Below are positions 15,577 through 24,323 of a stretch of 64,000 nucleotides of DNA, piece after piece. The first letter of the stretch is position 1. Every line of letters starts with the position of its first letter. The notes under the pieces are model-generated. The model saw nothing but the letters and a program-made list of their open reading frames with translations. It did not search any database and was not told where the DNA came from. The stretch is from Altererythrobacter sp. CAU 1644 (lineage in GTDB: Bacteria; Pseudomonadota; Alphaproteobacteria; Sphingomonadales; Sphingomonadaceae): NCBI RefSeq assembly GCF_029623755.1, contig NZ_CP121106.1, positions 1,809,001 through 1,873,000 on the forward strand, in the 5' to 3' direction. The position numbers and the translations under genes were made by a program.

Positions 15577-15714
15577 TTAAGAACTTGTGCTCAAGACTTG
15601 CCACCAAGCATGAGCCCCAATTGCGTATCCAACAATCAAAATAAGCACAATGACCGAAAGCTCGAAGCCCGGCATCTCCCGCTTTTCCCGCGGGCCTTTG
15701 TGGCGCGTTGACAT
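15577..15714 (-). CDS. Putative small membrane protein (45 aa)
   Basis: A frame reading MSTRHKGPREKREMPGFELSVIVLILIVGYAIGAHAWWQ..., a basic N-terminus followed by one membrane helix. ATG 15,672 directly behind GCGGGAG would give a shorter, helix-only form. No family recognised; support is the positive-inside pattern only. Confidence 0.4.
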   Translation of the reverse strand: MSTRHKGPREKREMPGFELSVIVLILIVGYAIGAHAWWQVLSTSS

Positions 15715-15826
15715 GGATTGAAGCCTAGCAGCGCAGTCCAAACCCGCACTACCTCTGGTGACAGATATCCACTGCAAAGGGCTAGATTAGGCACAATTGC
15801 ACTCGAAACGTCTTGGTCGGCGGGGA

Positions 15827-17389
15827 TCAGGCAGCGCTGCGCATTCCGGGTGCTAACCTCGGCTTGACATAAGCTTCGACCAGTGCGCCTATCTCCATCG
15901 GTTTGGAGAAATGAAACCCTTGCAAGAACGAGCAGCCGGTCGCCAATGCGATGGCCTCATCCTCGCTGTCGGCGACACCTTCGCAGACTACTGCGATGTC
16001 GTGTGATTTGACTAGTTTCACAAGCGAGCTCAGTACGGCGACACTGCGCGCCTTCTTCGCGTTCCGAACGAGCCTTGCGTCGATTTTCACGATCGAAACG
16101 GCGTGATCGCTCAGGTGATTGACCGACGCCACGCTGGAGCCAAAGTCGTCTACCGAAAGAACAAACCCAGTCTCCCTCAACTCGGCAAGTGTCTCGGCCA
16201 CGGCGCCACCGCGCTCTAGTAGGGATCTTTCTGAAATTTCTATCTGGACCCGCTCTGGAGCGACCTTAAGGGCCCGTGCCATAGATTCGAGATTTTTTGC
16301 GTATGACGGATCAAGCAACTCGATCGGACTCACATTTAGGCACACTGACGCATCGCCGATCGTTCTGGCTGCGCATAGCGCTGCGCGCGCCATAATCTGA
16401 CCGACATCGCCAATTAAGTGTGCCTGCTCTGCGACCGCTACGACCTCCTCTGGCGAGACTGACCCGATGTCGTCATCTGTGAAGCGCAGCAGAGCTTCAG
16501 CCGCTACAAGCTTTCCGTCGATGTCGACCACTGGCTGAAAAACCGCGGAGAGCGTCGCCTTGGAATCCCCCTTGTTTCCGTTTCGCTTGACGAGTTCGAC
16601 CAGCCTTTGTTCAATCAACGCACGGCGATCGATCTGCACGCTCATTCTCTTGTCGAATGCTCGAAATCCCCCACCATCGGCTTTGGCGGCATACATCGCG
16701 ATATCAGCCTGTCTCATTGCGGTCGAAGCGTCGATCGCATCCTTGAGGTAGGTTGCACCGATACTGACTCCGACGGACAGGTTTGTGTCCCCAATTTGAT
16801 ACATGCCGGCGAGAAGACGAACGATGTCGTTGCCAAATGTCACGATGTTCCGTTCTTTACCGACATCCGCGACGAGCGCGAACTCATCACCTCCTAGCCT
16901 TGTTACCACCACCTCGCTGCCGAGGGTGGCAAGTCTGTCAGCGACCGCTCGGATCAATCCATCGCCGACATGGTGCCCAAGAGTGTCGTTGACTCGCTTG
17001 AACTGATCCAGGTCGAGGAAAAAGAGAGCATGGCGTTTCTCTTTTGAGCGCATCGACTGGCGACTCTTGAGTTCCTCAAGCAACAACTTCCGGTTACCAA
17101 CACCTGTCAGCGAATCACGCCTGGCATCTTCCATGGCGAGTTCATTGTTCGACGCAAGCATCGAATAAAGATTACGAAGCTGACCGTGTAGTGTGCTCAT
17201 TACCAGAATTGTAGCAGTGCTCGATACTGCGAGCAGGCGGACGACCAAGTCATCAGCGGCCTGAGAGAAGTTCCCGACACCCTGGATCGAGTAGAACAAG
17301 ATTGCTGTAGTTACCCCAATCATAGCAACGCTGGCGCCAGCTAGCAGCGATACGAGGGTCCGCTCGTGCGAAGGCTGGATGCTTGGCAT
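15827..17389 (-). CDS. GGDEF-EAL cyclic-di-GMP turnover protein
   Basis: About 520 residues: two membrane helices at the N-terminus (about 10-35 and 45-65) with a short loop and no large sensor domain, then a GGDEF domain with intact RLGGDEF and an EAL domain. EAL-type catalytic residues are present: AEALLRF, LNVSP, EISER, VDDFGSS, VKIDARL, CEGV and LQGFHFSKP, so phosphodiesterase activity is possible. No RxxD inhibitory site is obvious before GGDEF. Its start lies 12 bases past the PilZ stop, giving an operon of a c-di-GMP enzyme and a c-di-GMP receptor. ATG 17,389 is preferred to TTG 17,398 for its AGGA spacing. Confidence 0.92.
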   Translation of the reverse strand: MPSIQPSHERTLVSLLAGASVAMIGVTTAILFYSIQGVGNFSQAADDLVVRLLAVSSTATILVMSTLHGQLRNLYSMLASNNELAMEDARRDSLTGVGNRKLLLEELKSRQSMRSKEKRHALFFLDLDQFKRVNDTLGHHVGDGLIRAVADRLATLGSEVVVTRLGGDEFALVADVGKERNIVTFGNDIVRLLAGMYQIGDTNLSVGVSIGATYLKDAIDASTAMRQADIAMYAAKADGGGFRAFDKRMSVQIDRRALIEQRLVELVKRNGNKGDSKATLSAVFQPVVDIDGKLVAAEALLRFTDDDIGSVSPEEVVAVAEQAHLIGDVGQIMARAALCAARTIGDASVCLNVSPIELLDPSYAKNLESMARALKVAPERVQIEISERSLLERGGAVAETLAELRETGFVLSVDDFGSSVASVNHLSDHAVSIVKIDARLVRNAKKARSVAVLSSLVKLVKSHDIAVVCEGVADSEDEAIALATGCSFLQGFHFSKPMEIGALVEAYVKPRLAPGMRSAA

Positions 17390-17400
17390 TCCGAGCAATC

Positions 17401-18015
17401 CTAACTCGCGCGGGCCAGTAATTTTGGCTGCTGCATTCTTGCCGCCATGACTGCAAAGTCCGCCAATGTGAAGCGCGTCTCGAATACCACCCCGTAAAGT
17501 TCGCCGTCACGCCAACAGACTTTCGCGACAAGAGATGGCAAGGAGCCATCTTCAATCCTAACCAATTCGCCGATCGACAGTCTCTGCGTTGTTTGCAGTT
17601 TTGCACCCTGCTGGGAGAGGTTGAGAATTGTGGCAGGTGTGGGCTGACCGGCACGAAACAGGGTGGCCGGTGTGGAGAGCTCAAAACGAAGCGGACGCTT
17701 GGGATACAGCCCCATTTCAGCAATCACTGATTCTACATCGATGTCCTGTTTGAAAGCGAACCCCGCTCGACGGTCCATCTGCCAAACTGCTGTCGCCTCG
17801 AGAGTCTCACCAGTTTGTGATTCGAGTCTGACGTCGTCCATTGGGGGAAGGTCGTGAAAGCTGCGTATGCTCACCCCGGTGACCGAAATGTCGCGAACGA
17901 GGCAAAGGAACTCGTCCTTGCGCGACACCAGCTTGATTGGGCGTATGAGGAGGGAAGTCCTGTCTGAACGACGGGGATCTGGCGGAATTGCGGTGTCTAG
18001 ACATGAATGCAGCAT
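17401..18015 (-). CDS. Tandem PilZ-domain protein
   Basis: 204 residues with two PilZ-like halves: RRSDRTSLLIRPIKLV...RDISVTGVSIRS (residues ~15-100) and KRPLRFELSTPATLF...TILNLSQQGAKLQT (~105-190). The first has the RxxxR pattern and the (D/N)xSxxG motif of c-di-GMP binding as RDISVTG; the second has NLSQQG. Such proteins bind c-di-GMP and pass the signal to motility or surface machinery. ATG 18,015 has AGGAAGG six bases upstream. Upstream at 18,093 sits one copy of the 18-bp motif shared within this locus. Confidence 0.85.
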   Translation of the reverse strand: MLHSCLDTAIPPDPRRSDRTSLLIRPIKLVSRKDEFLCLVRDISVTGVSIRSFHDLPPMDDVRLESQTGETLEATAVWQMDRRAGFAFKQDIDVESVIAEMGLYPKRPLRFELSTPATLFRAGQPTPATILNLSQQGAKLQTTQRLSIGELVRIEDGSLPSLVAKVCWRDGELYGVVFETRFTLADFAVMAARMQQPKLLARAS

Positions 18016-18092
18016 CAAGCGCCTTCCTGTTGCTTTGCAAACGGGAGGCTCACGGGGCAGATGCCACACTTACCATCCCTCATGTCAAACGA

Positions 18093-18110
18093 ATGGCACT
18101 AAAGTATGAA
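18093..18110 (+). promoter_or_regulatory. 18-bp shared motif, copy A
   Basis: ATGGCACTAAAGTATGAA, 78 bases upstream of the PilZ start (gene on the minus strand). Copies B (18,890-18,907, opposite orientation) and C (19,954-19,971) differ at one and one to two positions. Confidence 0.6.
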
Positions 18111-18169
18111 AAAAATCTTTCCAGGGAAGTGATTTACCCCCACCTAAGTGCCATGGTTCTACCGCAAGC

Positions 18170-18796
18170 TCACTGCAGGCGCTGGAAGGCTAGGATAGCT
18201 TCATTGCGGTTGCTGACTTCCAAAATGCGGAAGATTTCTGAAAGATGCGATTTGACGGTCGGGACCGCAATACCGAGTTCGTCGCTGATACCCTTGTTCG
18301 AATTGCCGCTTGCTGCCGCTTCCAGAACGCGAAGTTGCATTCGTGAGAGCTTCGCTGACGCCTCGGTGCCATTCCGTACTGCGGGCGCTAAGGATGCGAG
18401 AACATGGTCCGGAAAATAGATGCCTCCATGGAGAACGACCGCAATAGCCGACGCGAGTTCTTTGAGCGAAAGCGACTTTGGCAGATAGGCCTTTGCACCT
18501 GCGGCCATTGCATCGCGCACGAGTGGCGCGTCAAGGCTTGAGCTGACGATCGCTATCGAGGTGTCTGGTTGCGTTTGCCTGGCAGCCTGCAAAGCAGCGA
18601 TGCCTGTCGCGTCGGGCAGGGCCAGATCGAGGAAGACGGCATCGTATGTTACCGTTCGGAGACGCGCGACCATCTGCGCCTTTGTTGCGGCATGATCGGC
18701 AACCAAGTCCCTCGCGGCCTGATGGGCGGCAATCTCAAGCGCATCGATGCAAATAGGATGATCGTCAACGATCAGAATTCGATTCTTGGCTGCCAA
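18170..18796 (-). CDS. NarL/FixJ-type response regulator
   Basis: 208 residues: receiver domain with VDDHP, phospho-Asp in AVFLDLALPD (about 58), Ser in IVSSSL and Lys in YLPKS, then a LuxR-type helix-turn-helix (LSRMQLRVLEAAASGNSNKGISDELGIAVPTVKSHLSEIFRIL). A transcription factor controlled by phosphorylation. TTG 18,796 has GGAGG eight bases before it. It is in line with the PilZ and GGDEF-EAL genes but separated by 154 bases with its own motif copies on each side. The hybrid kinase at 21.8 kb is the nearest kinase. Confidence 0.9.
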   Translation of the reverse strand: MAAKNRILIVDDHPICIDALEIAAHQAARDLVADHAATKAQMVARLRTVTYDAVFLDLALPDATGIAALQAARQTQPDTSIAIVSSSLDAPLVRDAMAAGAKAYLPKSLSLKELASAIAVVLHGGIYFPDHVLASLAPAVRNGTEASAKLSRMQLRVLEAAASGNSNKGISDELGIAVPTVKSHLSEIFRILEVSNRNEAILAFQRLQ

Positions 18797-18889
18797 CTCT
18801 CAATCCTCCCGTTGTGAGCTCTAGTCCGCGCCCGCCCTCACCGCAATAGTACCGAAGGTATGAGTGGCAGGAGCTGTGATAATGGAAAA

Positions 18890-18907
18890 TTCATACGTTA
18901 GTGCCAT
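18890..18907 (-). promoter_or_regulatory. 18-bp shared motif, copy B
   Basis: On the minus strand ATGGCACTAACGTATGAA, 94 bases upstream of the response-regulator start. A degenerate further copy may lie at about 18,846-18,864 (ATAGTACCGAAGGTATGAG). Confidence 0.6.
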
Positions 18908-18929
18908 CTCACCTTGAGGTGGTGGAGTG

Positions 18930-19085
18930 ATGGTCCTGCTCCGCTATCGGTCAAATCCCGGAGGCCAGTCCATCTCCCGAAGGGCTGGCCTCACCTTATT
19001 CATGGAAGAGAATGACTACCCCTTCTTCGAGGCTGATCGCAGCGGTCGAGACCCGAGAGGGGGCTCTGATCAGTGCGATCAATGA
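18930..19085 (+). CDS. Doubtful 51-codon ORF containing a hairpin
   Basis: ATG 18,930 follows GGTGGAG and opens a 51-residue frame (MVLLRYRSNPGGQ...). It contains an 8-bp perfect stem (18,961-18,968 with 18,985-18,992) without a following T-run. It lies directly after motif copy B on the plus strand, so a short transcript is possible, either coding or a small RNA. No product recognised. Confidence 0.3.
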   Translation: MVLLRYRSNPGGQSISRRAGLTLFMEENDYPFFEADRSGRDPRGGSDQCDQ

Positions 19086-19100
19086 GTAGGGACTCTCGCT

Positions 19101-19664
19101 CTACTCAGGACGGACGAAAAGGGTCAGAGTTCCGGCTCGGGTTTCGTTAGCGGCCATTCGTAAATCGACTTCCGCAAGAGTAATTTTGAGGGTGCCGATC
19201 GTAACGGACCCCGGAGCACATCGGCTAGGGTCAGCGCTGGCCTCAAGTGCCAATTCTTGATGCGGCCTCAACAGAAGCCCTTGGTTTGAGTTTGGCGACC
19301 CCAAGTGCTCGACGCTGTAGGGTGCGGTGGTGCCGTTTGAGGCGAGCTCGAAGTTTCCGGTTGGACCGCTGCCATGTGCCATAACGCTGAAACTGGACGC
19401 GCGGCCTGAGGTTCTCACGCAGTACTCGATATTCTTCGAAAGATCATCTTTCCGATCTGCGCCGTGACTGAGGATCAGCTCCGTGGGGCCGCTCGCATAG
19501 ATCGGTTCACGGAGCGAAAGTACGATGCCTACTTTACCCGTCGACTGCGCTCCGATCTCCCCTTGTTGAGCCGCGCCCGCCTCGTTCGACCAAAGCAATA
19601 GAGCAGGTAAGAGCAGCGAGGCCATTGCACTCGGTGTGGCAAATCTCGGTGGAATAACCATCAC
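19101..19664 (-). CDS. Secreted pilin-like protein (spore coat U / CsuA-type fold)
   Basis: About 187 residues with a signal peptide ending near GAGAA and a beta-rich mature part. The arrangement (EIGAQSTGKVGIVLSLREPI, ELILSHG, a CVRTSGRASSFSVMAHGSG strand, LRPHQELALEAS, C...VTIGTLKITL, GTLTLFVRPE C-terminal strand) follows the two pilins at 27.6 and 28.2 kb, including two Cys likely to form a disulphide and an N-terminal donor-strand-like region. It starts by overlap with the stop of the gene before it. Function as a minor pilin or adhesin subunit is inferred. Confidence 0.65.
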   Translation of the reverse strand: MMVIPPRFATPSAMASLLLPALLLWSNEAGAAQQGEIGAQSTGKVGIVLSLREPIYASGPTELILSHGADRKDDLSKNIEYCVRTSGRASSFSVMAHGSGPTGNFELASNGTTAPYSVEHLGSPNSNQGLLLRPHQELALEASADPSRCAPGSVTIGTLKITLAEVDLRMAANETRAGTLTLFVRPE

Positions 19665-19936
19665 AATTGCTCCAGCAAGATCAGATGGAACTTCTCGTTC
19701 GTCTCGATACCTGGCTCACCCTCTGCATTGCTCAGCTTCTTCTGGCTCACCTGCCGATCCGGGCGCCCTGCTACCTTACCAGCTATCTCCTCTGGCTTCC
19801 CAGGCGTCAATGAGAGCACACTATAGTCCCCAGTAACAATCCGCACCCCTGCTTTGGCATGAGCGGTTTGAGCAGATGCGGCGACGGGAGCGGCTGCAGC
19901 GATAAGAGCAGAGGCAAGAGACATTATCTTCCACAT
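19661..19936 (-). CDS. Small secreted protein coupled to the pilin-like gene
   Basis: 91 residues: signal peptide MWKIMSLASALIAAAAPVAASA, then a short polar domain (AGVRIVTGDYSVLSLTPGKPEEIAGKVAG...). The stop overlaps the next start (TGATG/GTGA). No family recognised. ATG 19,936 is chosen because the signal peptide begins there; upstream codons would place the shared motif inside the gene. Confidence 0.6.
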   Translation of the reverse strand: MWKIMSLASALIAAAAPVAASAQTAHAKAGVRIVTGDYSVLSLTPGKPEEIAGKVAGRPDRQVSQKKLSNAEGEPGIETNEKFHLILLEQL

Positions 19937-19953
19937 GACCGAATCATAACTCA

Positions 19954-19971
19954 ATGGCACGAAAGTATGAA
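19954..19971 (+). promoter_or_regulatory. 18-bp shared motif, copy C
   Basis: ATGGCACGAAAGTATGAA, ending 18 bases before the start codon of the secreted-protein/pilin-like operon. It has the same orientation relative to its gene as copy A. Confidence 0.6.
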
Positions 19972-19981
19972 GCCTTGATCG

Positions 19982-19999
19982 GTTACACGAAAATGTAAC
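19982..19999. promoter_or_regulatory. Inverted repeat in the divergent promoter region
   Basis: GTTACA and TGTAAC separated by six bases, between the minus-strand pilin-like operon and the plus-strand gene at 20.1 kb. A possible operator; the cognate regulator is unknown. Confidence 0.4.
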
Positions 20000-20122
20000 A
20001 ATCATAAAAGCCTGATAAATCAACGATATAAAACAATGCATCTTCGCTCGAGGCGGAGTTGGTAACCCAAAAGTAGGGGAATCTCATCAAAGATGCTGGC
20101 TAACGGAAGTTGGAGTGGAGCC

Positions 20123-20605
20123 ATGAAGAATAGTCATCTGATGCACGAAGAGGTTGAGGCGATTTGCCGTGCCCCTGCGTTGAGTCGATCTCCTAGAATG
20201 AAGGCCTTGCTGCGGCATCTTGCCGATGCTGACACATACGCCGGTACCGAAGATCCCGGCGAGTACGCCCTTGCCGTCGACGTCCTAGAGCGCAGGGAGG
20301 ACTTCGATCCCGCTCGCAGCTCAGTCGTGAGGGTACAGGCTAAGCGGCTCAGAGCTAAACTCGACGCACACTATCGTCACTTCTCCCCCGTAAACGGTTA
20401 TCGCGTTGAACTGCCAAGAGGAGGTTATGGCCTGGCCTTACGGTTTGAGGGCGAGAGGCACGATTCATTGCGGCGCAGATATAGACCTGAAACCGCGGAG
20501 GGATGTGGGACTACCCAAACACACGCAGAGAACGAGGACGAGCTCGTGCAGGTCATAATGGCAATTATTTTGCGCAACTTGCTTCTTGGTCTTAGACCTG
20601 CATAG
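20123..20605 (+). CDS. Small winged-helix-like protein related to adenylate-cyclase/TPR N-terminal domains
   Basis: About 160 residues. The stretch ALLRHLADADTYAGTEDPGEYALAVDVLERREDFDPARSSVVRVQAKRLRAKLDAHY...YRVELPRGGYGL matches a domain that I know from the N-termini of large signalling proteins with cyclase or TPR modules; here it stands alone with a short C-terminal helix. It is probably a DNA-binding or protein-interaction domain. ATG 20,123 (GGAG upstream) preferred to ATG 20,093. It precedes a NarL-type regulator on the same strand. Confidence 0.55.
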   Translation: MKNSHLMHEEVEAICRAPALSRSPRMKALLRHLADADTYAGTEDPGEYALAVDVLERREDFDPARSSVVRVQAKRLRAKLDAHYRHFSPVNGYRVELPRGGYGLALRFEGERHDSLRRRYRPETAEGCGTTQTHAENEDELVQVIMAIILRNLLLGLRPA

Positions 20606-20681
20606 GATCATGAACCCATTCAAGCTTGTTAGTGGTCAGCTCGTCATTGCCATGGCAAGTACATCTTTGTAGTCGATCAGC

Positions 20682-21281
20682 ATGGCCAACACATTCATCG
20701 TTGCTGACGATCATCCCATTTGCTCATCGATGATAACTCTCGCGATTCGTTCGCGATGGGACGATGCGGAAATCAAGACAGTAACGTCGCTGGGCGCCTT
20801 GCTGGGCCTTCTTGATGACGAATGTACGAAGCTGCTTATCCTCGACCTGAACCTTGACGACAGTTCAGGATTGCGAACTCTCGCGATGGTTCGTGGTCAC
20901 CATCCTGACGTTCCCGTGCTTGTTTTTAGCGCGAACGCGAACGATGAGTTGATCCGGGGCGCCAGAGCGTTGGGTGCTGATGGGATACTTTCAAAAGAAC
21001 TGACTCGCGAAGATCTGGCCTTGGCTATTCAAACGATTTCAGAGGGGCGAGGTCTGGCCCAGCCAATAGACATGCGCGACGACGTACCCCGGATTCCGGC
21101 AGGTCCGCTAAGGGTACTTCCACTGCTCTTGGAAGGCCTGTCCAATCAGGGAATCGCGGACAAGCTCGGCCTAACGCAAGATACCATCAAAAAGCACGTG
21201 GCGACTGTCCTCAAGGCGTTGGGTGTTAAGAGCCGCGGTCAGGCGATTATCAAACTGCAGTCTGGCGGAAATCCCGAGTAA
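20682..21281 (+). CDS. NarL/FixJ-type response regulator
   Basis: 199 residues with receiver domain (ADDHP; phospho-Asp in LLILDLNLDD near 55; SAN; Lys in LSKEL) and a LuxR-type HTH (LRVLPLLLEGLSNQGIADKLGLTQDTIKKHVATVLKALGV). The FIVADDHPIC start is like that of the regulator at 18.2-18.8 kb, suggesting a common partner kinase. It is convergent with the Hpt gene and lies close to the hybrid kinase. Confidence 0.9.
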   Translation: MANTFIVADDHPICSSMITLAIRSRWDDAEIKTVTSLGALLGLLDDECTKLLILDLNLDDSSGLRTLAMVRGHHPDVPVLVFSANANDELIRGARALGADGILSKELTREDLALAIQTISEGRGLAQPIDMRDDVPRIPAGPLRVLPLLLEGLSNQGIADKLGLTQDTIKKHVATVLKALGVKSRGQAIIKLQSGGNPE

Positions 21282-21283
21282 TC

Positions 21284-21634
21284 TCACGCGGACCCTTGAT
21301 CGCCAAACCATTGCTCGACACCTTCGCTAGTCTCAGCGATCGCGCGGCTCAAGTCGCCAAGGTCCTTACGCGACACATTCTCGGCCCGCTCTATCGATTG
21401 TGCAATCACTGCGATCCTTCGAAAGGAGAGGCCAAGTGCAGCGCCTGCAACATGGTGCGCTGCTTGGTTTACCCCATGACGGTCACCTGCTTGGAAAGCG
21501 GCCATGGCATCTGCTGCATCCTGATCGGCAAGCGTGAAGAACTTCTCGAACATTTCCCGCGTCCCATCTGCACCAATCAGCGACGTCAGTTCATGCAACT
21601 CTTCAATGCTGAATAGCCCCTCGGGCTCTGGCAT
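21284..21634 (-). CDS. Hpt phosphotransfer protein
   Basis: 116 residues forming one Hpt domain; the phospho-accepting His is in QAAHHVAGAALGLSF (about residue 65), a variant of the usual HxLKG. Such proteins carry phosphate from a hybrid kinase receiver to a response regulator. ATG 21,634 has GGTGGAG five bases upstream. It sits between a NarL-type regulator and the MASE1 hybrid kinase, which itself has a receiver but no Hpt, so the three could form a full phosphorelay. Confidence 0.85.
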   Translation of the reverse strand: MPEPEGLFSIEELHELTSLIGADGTREMFEKFFTLADQDAADAMAAFQAGDRHGVNQAAHHVAGAALGLSFRRIAVIAQSIERAENVSRKDLGDLSRAIAETSEGVEQWFGDQGSA

Positions 21635-21838
21635 ATCCACTCCACCTCTACCGTTATTGTGCTCGAAGACTGCTTGCCGACGACTTATTATCTTCCTGCT
21701 GTCTGGCGCAAGCCAGCTGCGGAGAAATTTGAACTGTCCGGAAGAAACGGTGCACAAGCCCCTGAAACTTGGTTCTTGAAGTCAAGCGAATGTGGCAGAT
21801 CAATATCCAACGAGTACCGGGAATGGGAAGTCTGATGC

Positions 21839-24289
21839 ATGGCGAATAGACAGCAGCGGCAGCACTTCGGCCCTGGACTTCTTGCGACCATTGCGGCCGG
21901 CATTTGCTTTGCAGCCTTTGCTTGGCTGGATCTTATGCTCATGACTGGCGAGGGTCGAATAGCGGCGGTTTGGGTTCCAAACGCAGTCGCGCTCGTATTT
22001 CTCCTTCGTCAGCGCACTGCGAATCCCTGGTTGGTTCTTCTCGCGTGTGGAGCAGGAAACATTGGTGCAAACTTGCTTCACAACGATCCAGTTGTTCTCG
22101 CAGTTGGTCTCGCGCTGAGCAACATTCTTGAGATCGCAATTGCCTTCTACCTTTGCAGACGTCTCTGCGGATTTTCTCCTGATTTGCGCGAGATGCGCCA
22201 GTTGGGAAGATTTGCCTTCTCGGCTGGGATCGTTGCTCCGCTCTTCTCGGCAGCTTTGGCGATGTTTGTGCTCGCGACAAGCAGGGGCATTCCCTCATTC
22301 CAAGACTTCGCGATGTGGGCAGTCACCGATTCCCTAGGAATGCTCACAGTCGCTCCGGTCCTGATGATACTGCTCGACGCAATCTCGCGAAGGCAGCGGC
22401 TCACAGTCGCGGAAGCCAGAACTTGGGCCATCCTAACGATCGGCGGTACTTCGATTACCGTTTTGGTCTTCATCCAATCAGAATATCCCTTGTTGTTCCT
22501 TATTGCGCCGGTCGTAGTCATCCACGCTTTCTTTCTTGGTGCACCTGGCACAGCATTTTCCCTCATCAAAGTCGCGACAATCTCGACAGTCTGCACGCTC
22601 TTGGATTTGGGGCCGATTTCTGACCTGCCGGGAGGTGGTCAGCAGCAATTGATCGTAATGCAGCTCTTTCTTGCGACTAACTTTGTCATCAGCCTGCCAA
22701 TCGCGGCGCTGCTGCACGAAAGAGAAATGACACTGGAGGCGCTGAAAGAGAGCCGCAAGGACTATAAGACAGTCTGCGAGAACATTACAGATTCGGTCCT
22801 GCGTTATGACCTAGCTGGCCGGTGTATCTTTGCGTCGCCCTCTGCAATCGACGTTCAGGGCGTGCCACCTGAAGAGATGGTCGGGTCTGTGGCGAGTGAG
22901 CGCGTCCACGAAGAAGCGCGCGGACGTATCGAACAGGCAACGCGTCAACTGGTCAGCGGTCAAGTCGAGAAGGACCGATTTGTCTATCGCAGGTATCTGG
23001 ACGATGATCTCGGCAGGCCTGTATTTATAGAAGCCACGTGCGGGTTAGTGCGGGACTCGGCGACGAACTTGCCCGAGGAAATCGTCGTATCGACCCGCGA
23101 CGTGACCGAAAGGGTTAATCTCGAAAAAGATCTGGTAAGAGCAAGGCGTCATGCGGAAAATGCTGTGGCTGCCAAGTCTCAATTCCTCGCGAACATGAGT
23201 CACGAGATCCGGACGCCGATGAACGGCGTCCTTGGTTTTGCCCAGTTGCTGCTGACTTCCGACCTTACCGACGAACAACGGGCTCAAGTTGAGCTCATCG
23301 CCGAATCTGGATCCAACATGATGTCGCTGTTGAGCGATATCCTGGATATCGCAAAAATTGAGTCGCGCACCGTCAGGATTGAAGAGCAAACATGCGAAAT
23401 CCGCAGTCTTCTGAAATTTTGCGTAGAGTTTCACGCTCAGAACGCAAAAAGTCGCGGGCTGGACGTTGCGTGGACCGCTAGTAAAGACTTGCCGGACTAC
23501 CTCGTGACAGATCCTCTACGATTGCGGCAAATTCTTCACAACCTTGTCGGCAACGCAGTAAAGTTTACCAGTTCGGGTAGCATCAGCGTTCACGCCGGGA
23601 CAGTTCGCGATCAGATTGAAATCACAGTGTCCGACACAGGAATTGGCATTGCTCCGGACCACTCGGACCTCATTTTCGAGCCGTTCAAACAGGTCGAAAG
23701 TGAAGCTCGAAGATCCTATGGCGGGTCCGGTCTGGGCCTCGCCATTTCTCGGCAGTTGGCCGAACTCCTAGGCGGCTCACTGCGAGTTACGAGCGCACCG
23801 GGGAAAGGATCGACCTTCACCTTGCTCCTGCCCTTGCGGCAGGTAGACATGAACACTCCCGAAAATCAGGCCATAGTCCGTTCCGATAAGAGTGGGTTGC
23901 AGCTCCCTAGGCGAAAAATACTGCTGGCAGAAGATCATCCGGTAAATCGGCGCCTAGTGGAAGCGATGCTAGAGAAATGCGGCCAAGAGGTCGTCTTGGC
24001 TGAAGACGGAATGTTGGCGATTGAGGCAGTAAAGGCTGCGAAAGATGGAGGACACCCGGTCGATCTAATCTTGATGGATATTCAGATGCCAAACTGCGAT
24101 GGCCATCAGGCCGCAACGCATCTGAGAAATCTGGGGTACTCTGAAGCGGAGCTGCCGATCATTGCGCTTACTGCCAATGCTTATGAGGAAGATGTCACCG
24201 CCGCTATCGATGCCGGGATGCAGTCGCACATTGCAAAGCCGGTAAAGCTGGAAACGTTGAAAGATGCCTTAGTGCAATGGCTAGCCTAG
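21839..24289 (+). CDS. MASE1-PAS hybrid histidine kinase with receiver domain
   Basis: 816 residues. The first ~300 form a MASE1 membrane sensor with about eight helices (WVPNAVALVFLLRQR, WAVTDSLGMLTVAPVL). A PAS domain follows (about 308-425), then HisKA (NMSHEIRTPMNG, His near 455), the ATP-binding domain (NLVGNAVKFT, DTGIGIAP, GGSGLGLAI) and a C-terminal receiver (LLAEDHPVNRRL, Asp in LILMDIQMP, AKP). MASE1 ligands are unknown. With no internal Hpt it needs an external one, and the adjacent Hpt gene is the obvious candidate. Confidence 0.93.
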   Translation: MANRQQRQHFGPGLLATIAAGICFAAFAWLDLMLMTGEGRIAAVWVPNAVALVFLLRQRTANPWLVLLACGAGNIGANLLHNDPVVLAVGLALSNILEIAIAFYLCRRLCGFSPDLREMRQLGRFAFSAGIVAPLFSAALAMFVLATSRGIPSFQDFAMWAVTDSLGMLTVAPVLMILLDAISRRQRLTVAEARTWAILTIGGTSITVLVFIQSEYPLLFLIAPVVVIHAFFLGAPGTAFSLIKVATISTVCTLLDLGPISDLPGGGQQQLIVMQLFLATNFVISLPIAALLHEREMTLEALKESRKDYKTVCENITDSVLRYDLAGRCIFASPSAIDVQGVPPEEMVGSVASERVHEEARGRIEQATRQLVSGQVEKDRFVYRRYLDDDLGRPVFIEATCGLVRDSATNLPEEIVVSTRDVTERVNLEKDLVRARRHAENAVAAKSQFLANMSHEIRTPMNGVLGFAQLLLTSDLTDEQRAQVELIAESGSNMMSLLSDILDIAKIESRTVRIEEQTCEIRSLLKFCVEFHAQNAKSRGLDVAWTASKDLPDYLVTDPLRLRQILHNLVGNAVKFTSSGSISVHAGTVRDQIEITVSDTGIGIAPDHSDLIFEPFKQVESEARRSYGGSGLGLAISRQLAELLGGSLRVTSAPGKGSTFTLLLPLRQVDMNTPENQAIVRSDKSGLQLPRRKILLAEDHPVNRRLVEAMLEKCGQEVVLAEDGMLAIEAVKAAKDGGHPVDLILMDIQMPNCDGHQAATHLRNLGYSEAELPIIALTANAYEEDVTAAIDAGMQSHIAKPVKLETLKDALVQWLA

Positions 24290-24323
24290 TAGGGGACGGC
24301 AATTGACCTTGCGGTGAACCAGC

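Noticed and set aside
18093-18110. Shared 18-bp motif as a sigma-54 promoter (TGGCAC at -24)
   Set aside because: The GC pair required at -12 is missing in all copies, and the orientation relative to the genes is not constant.
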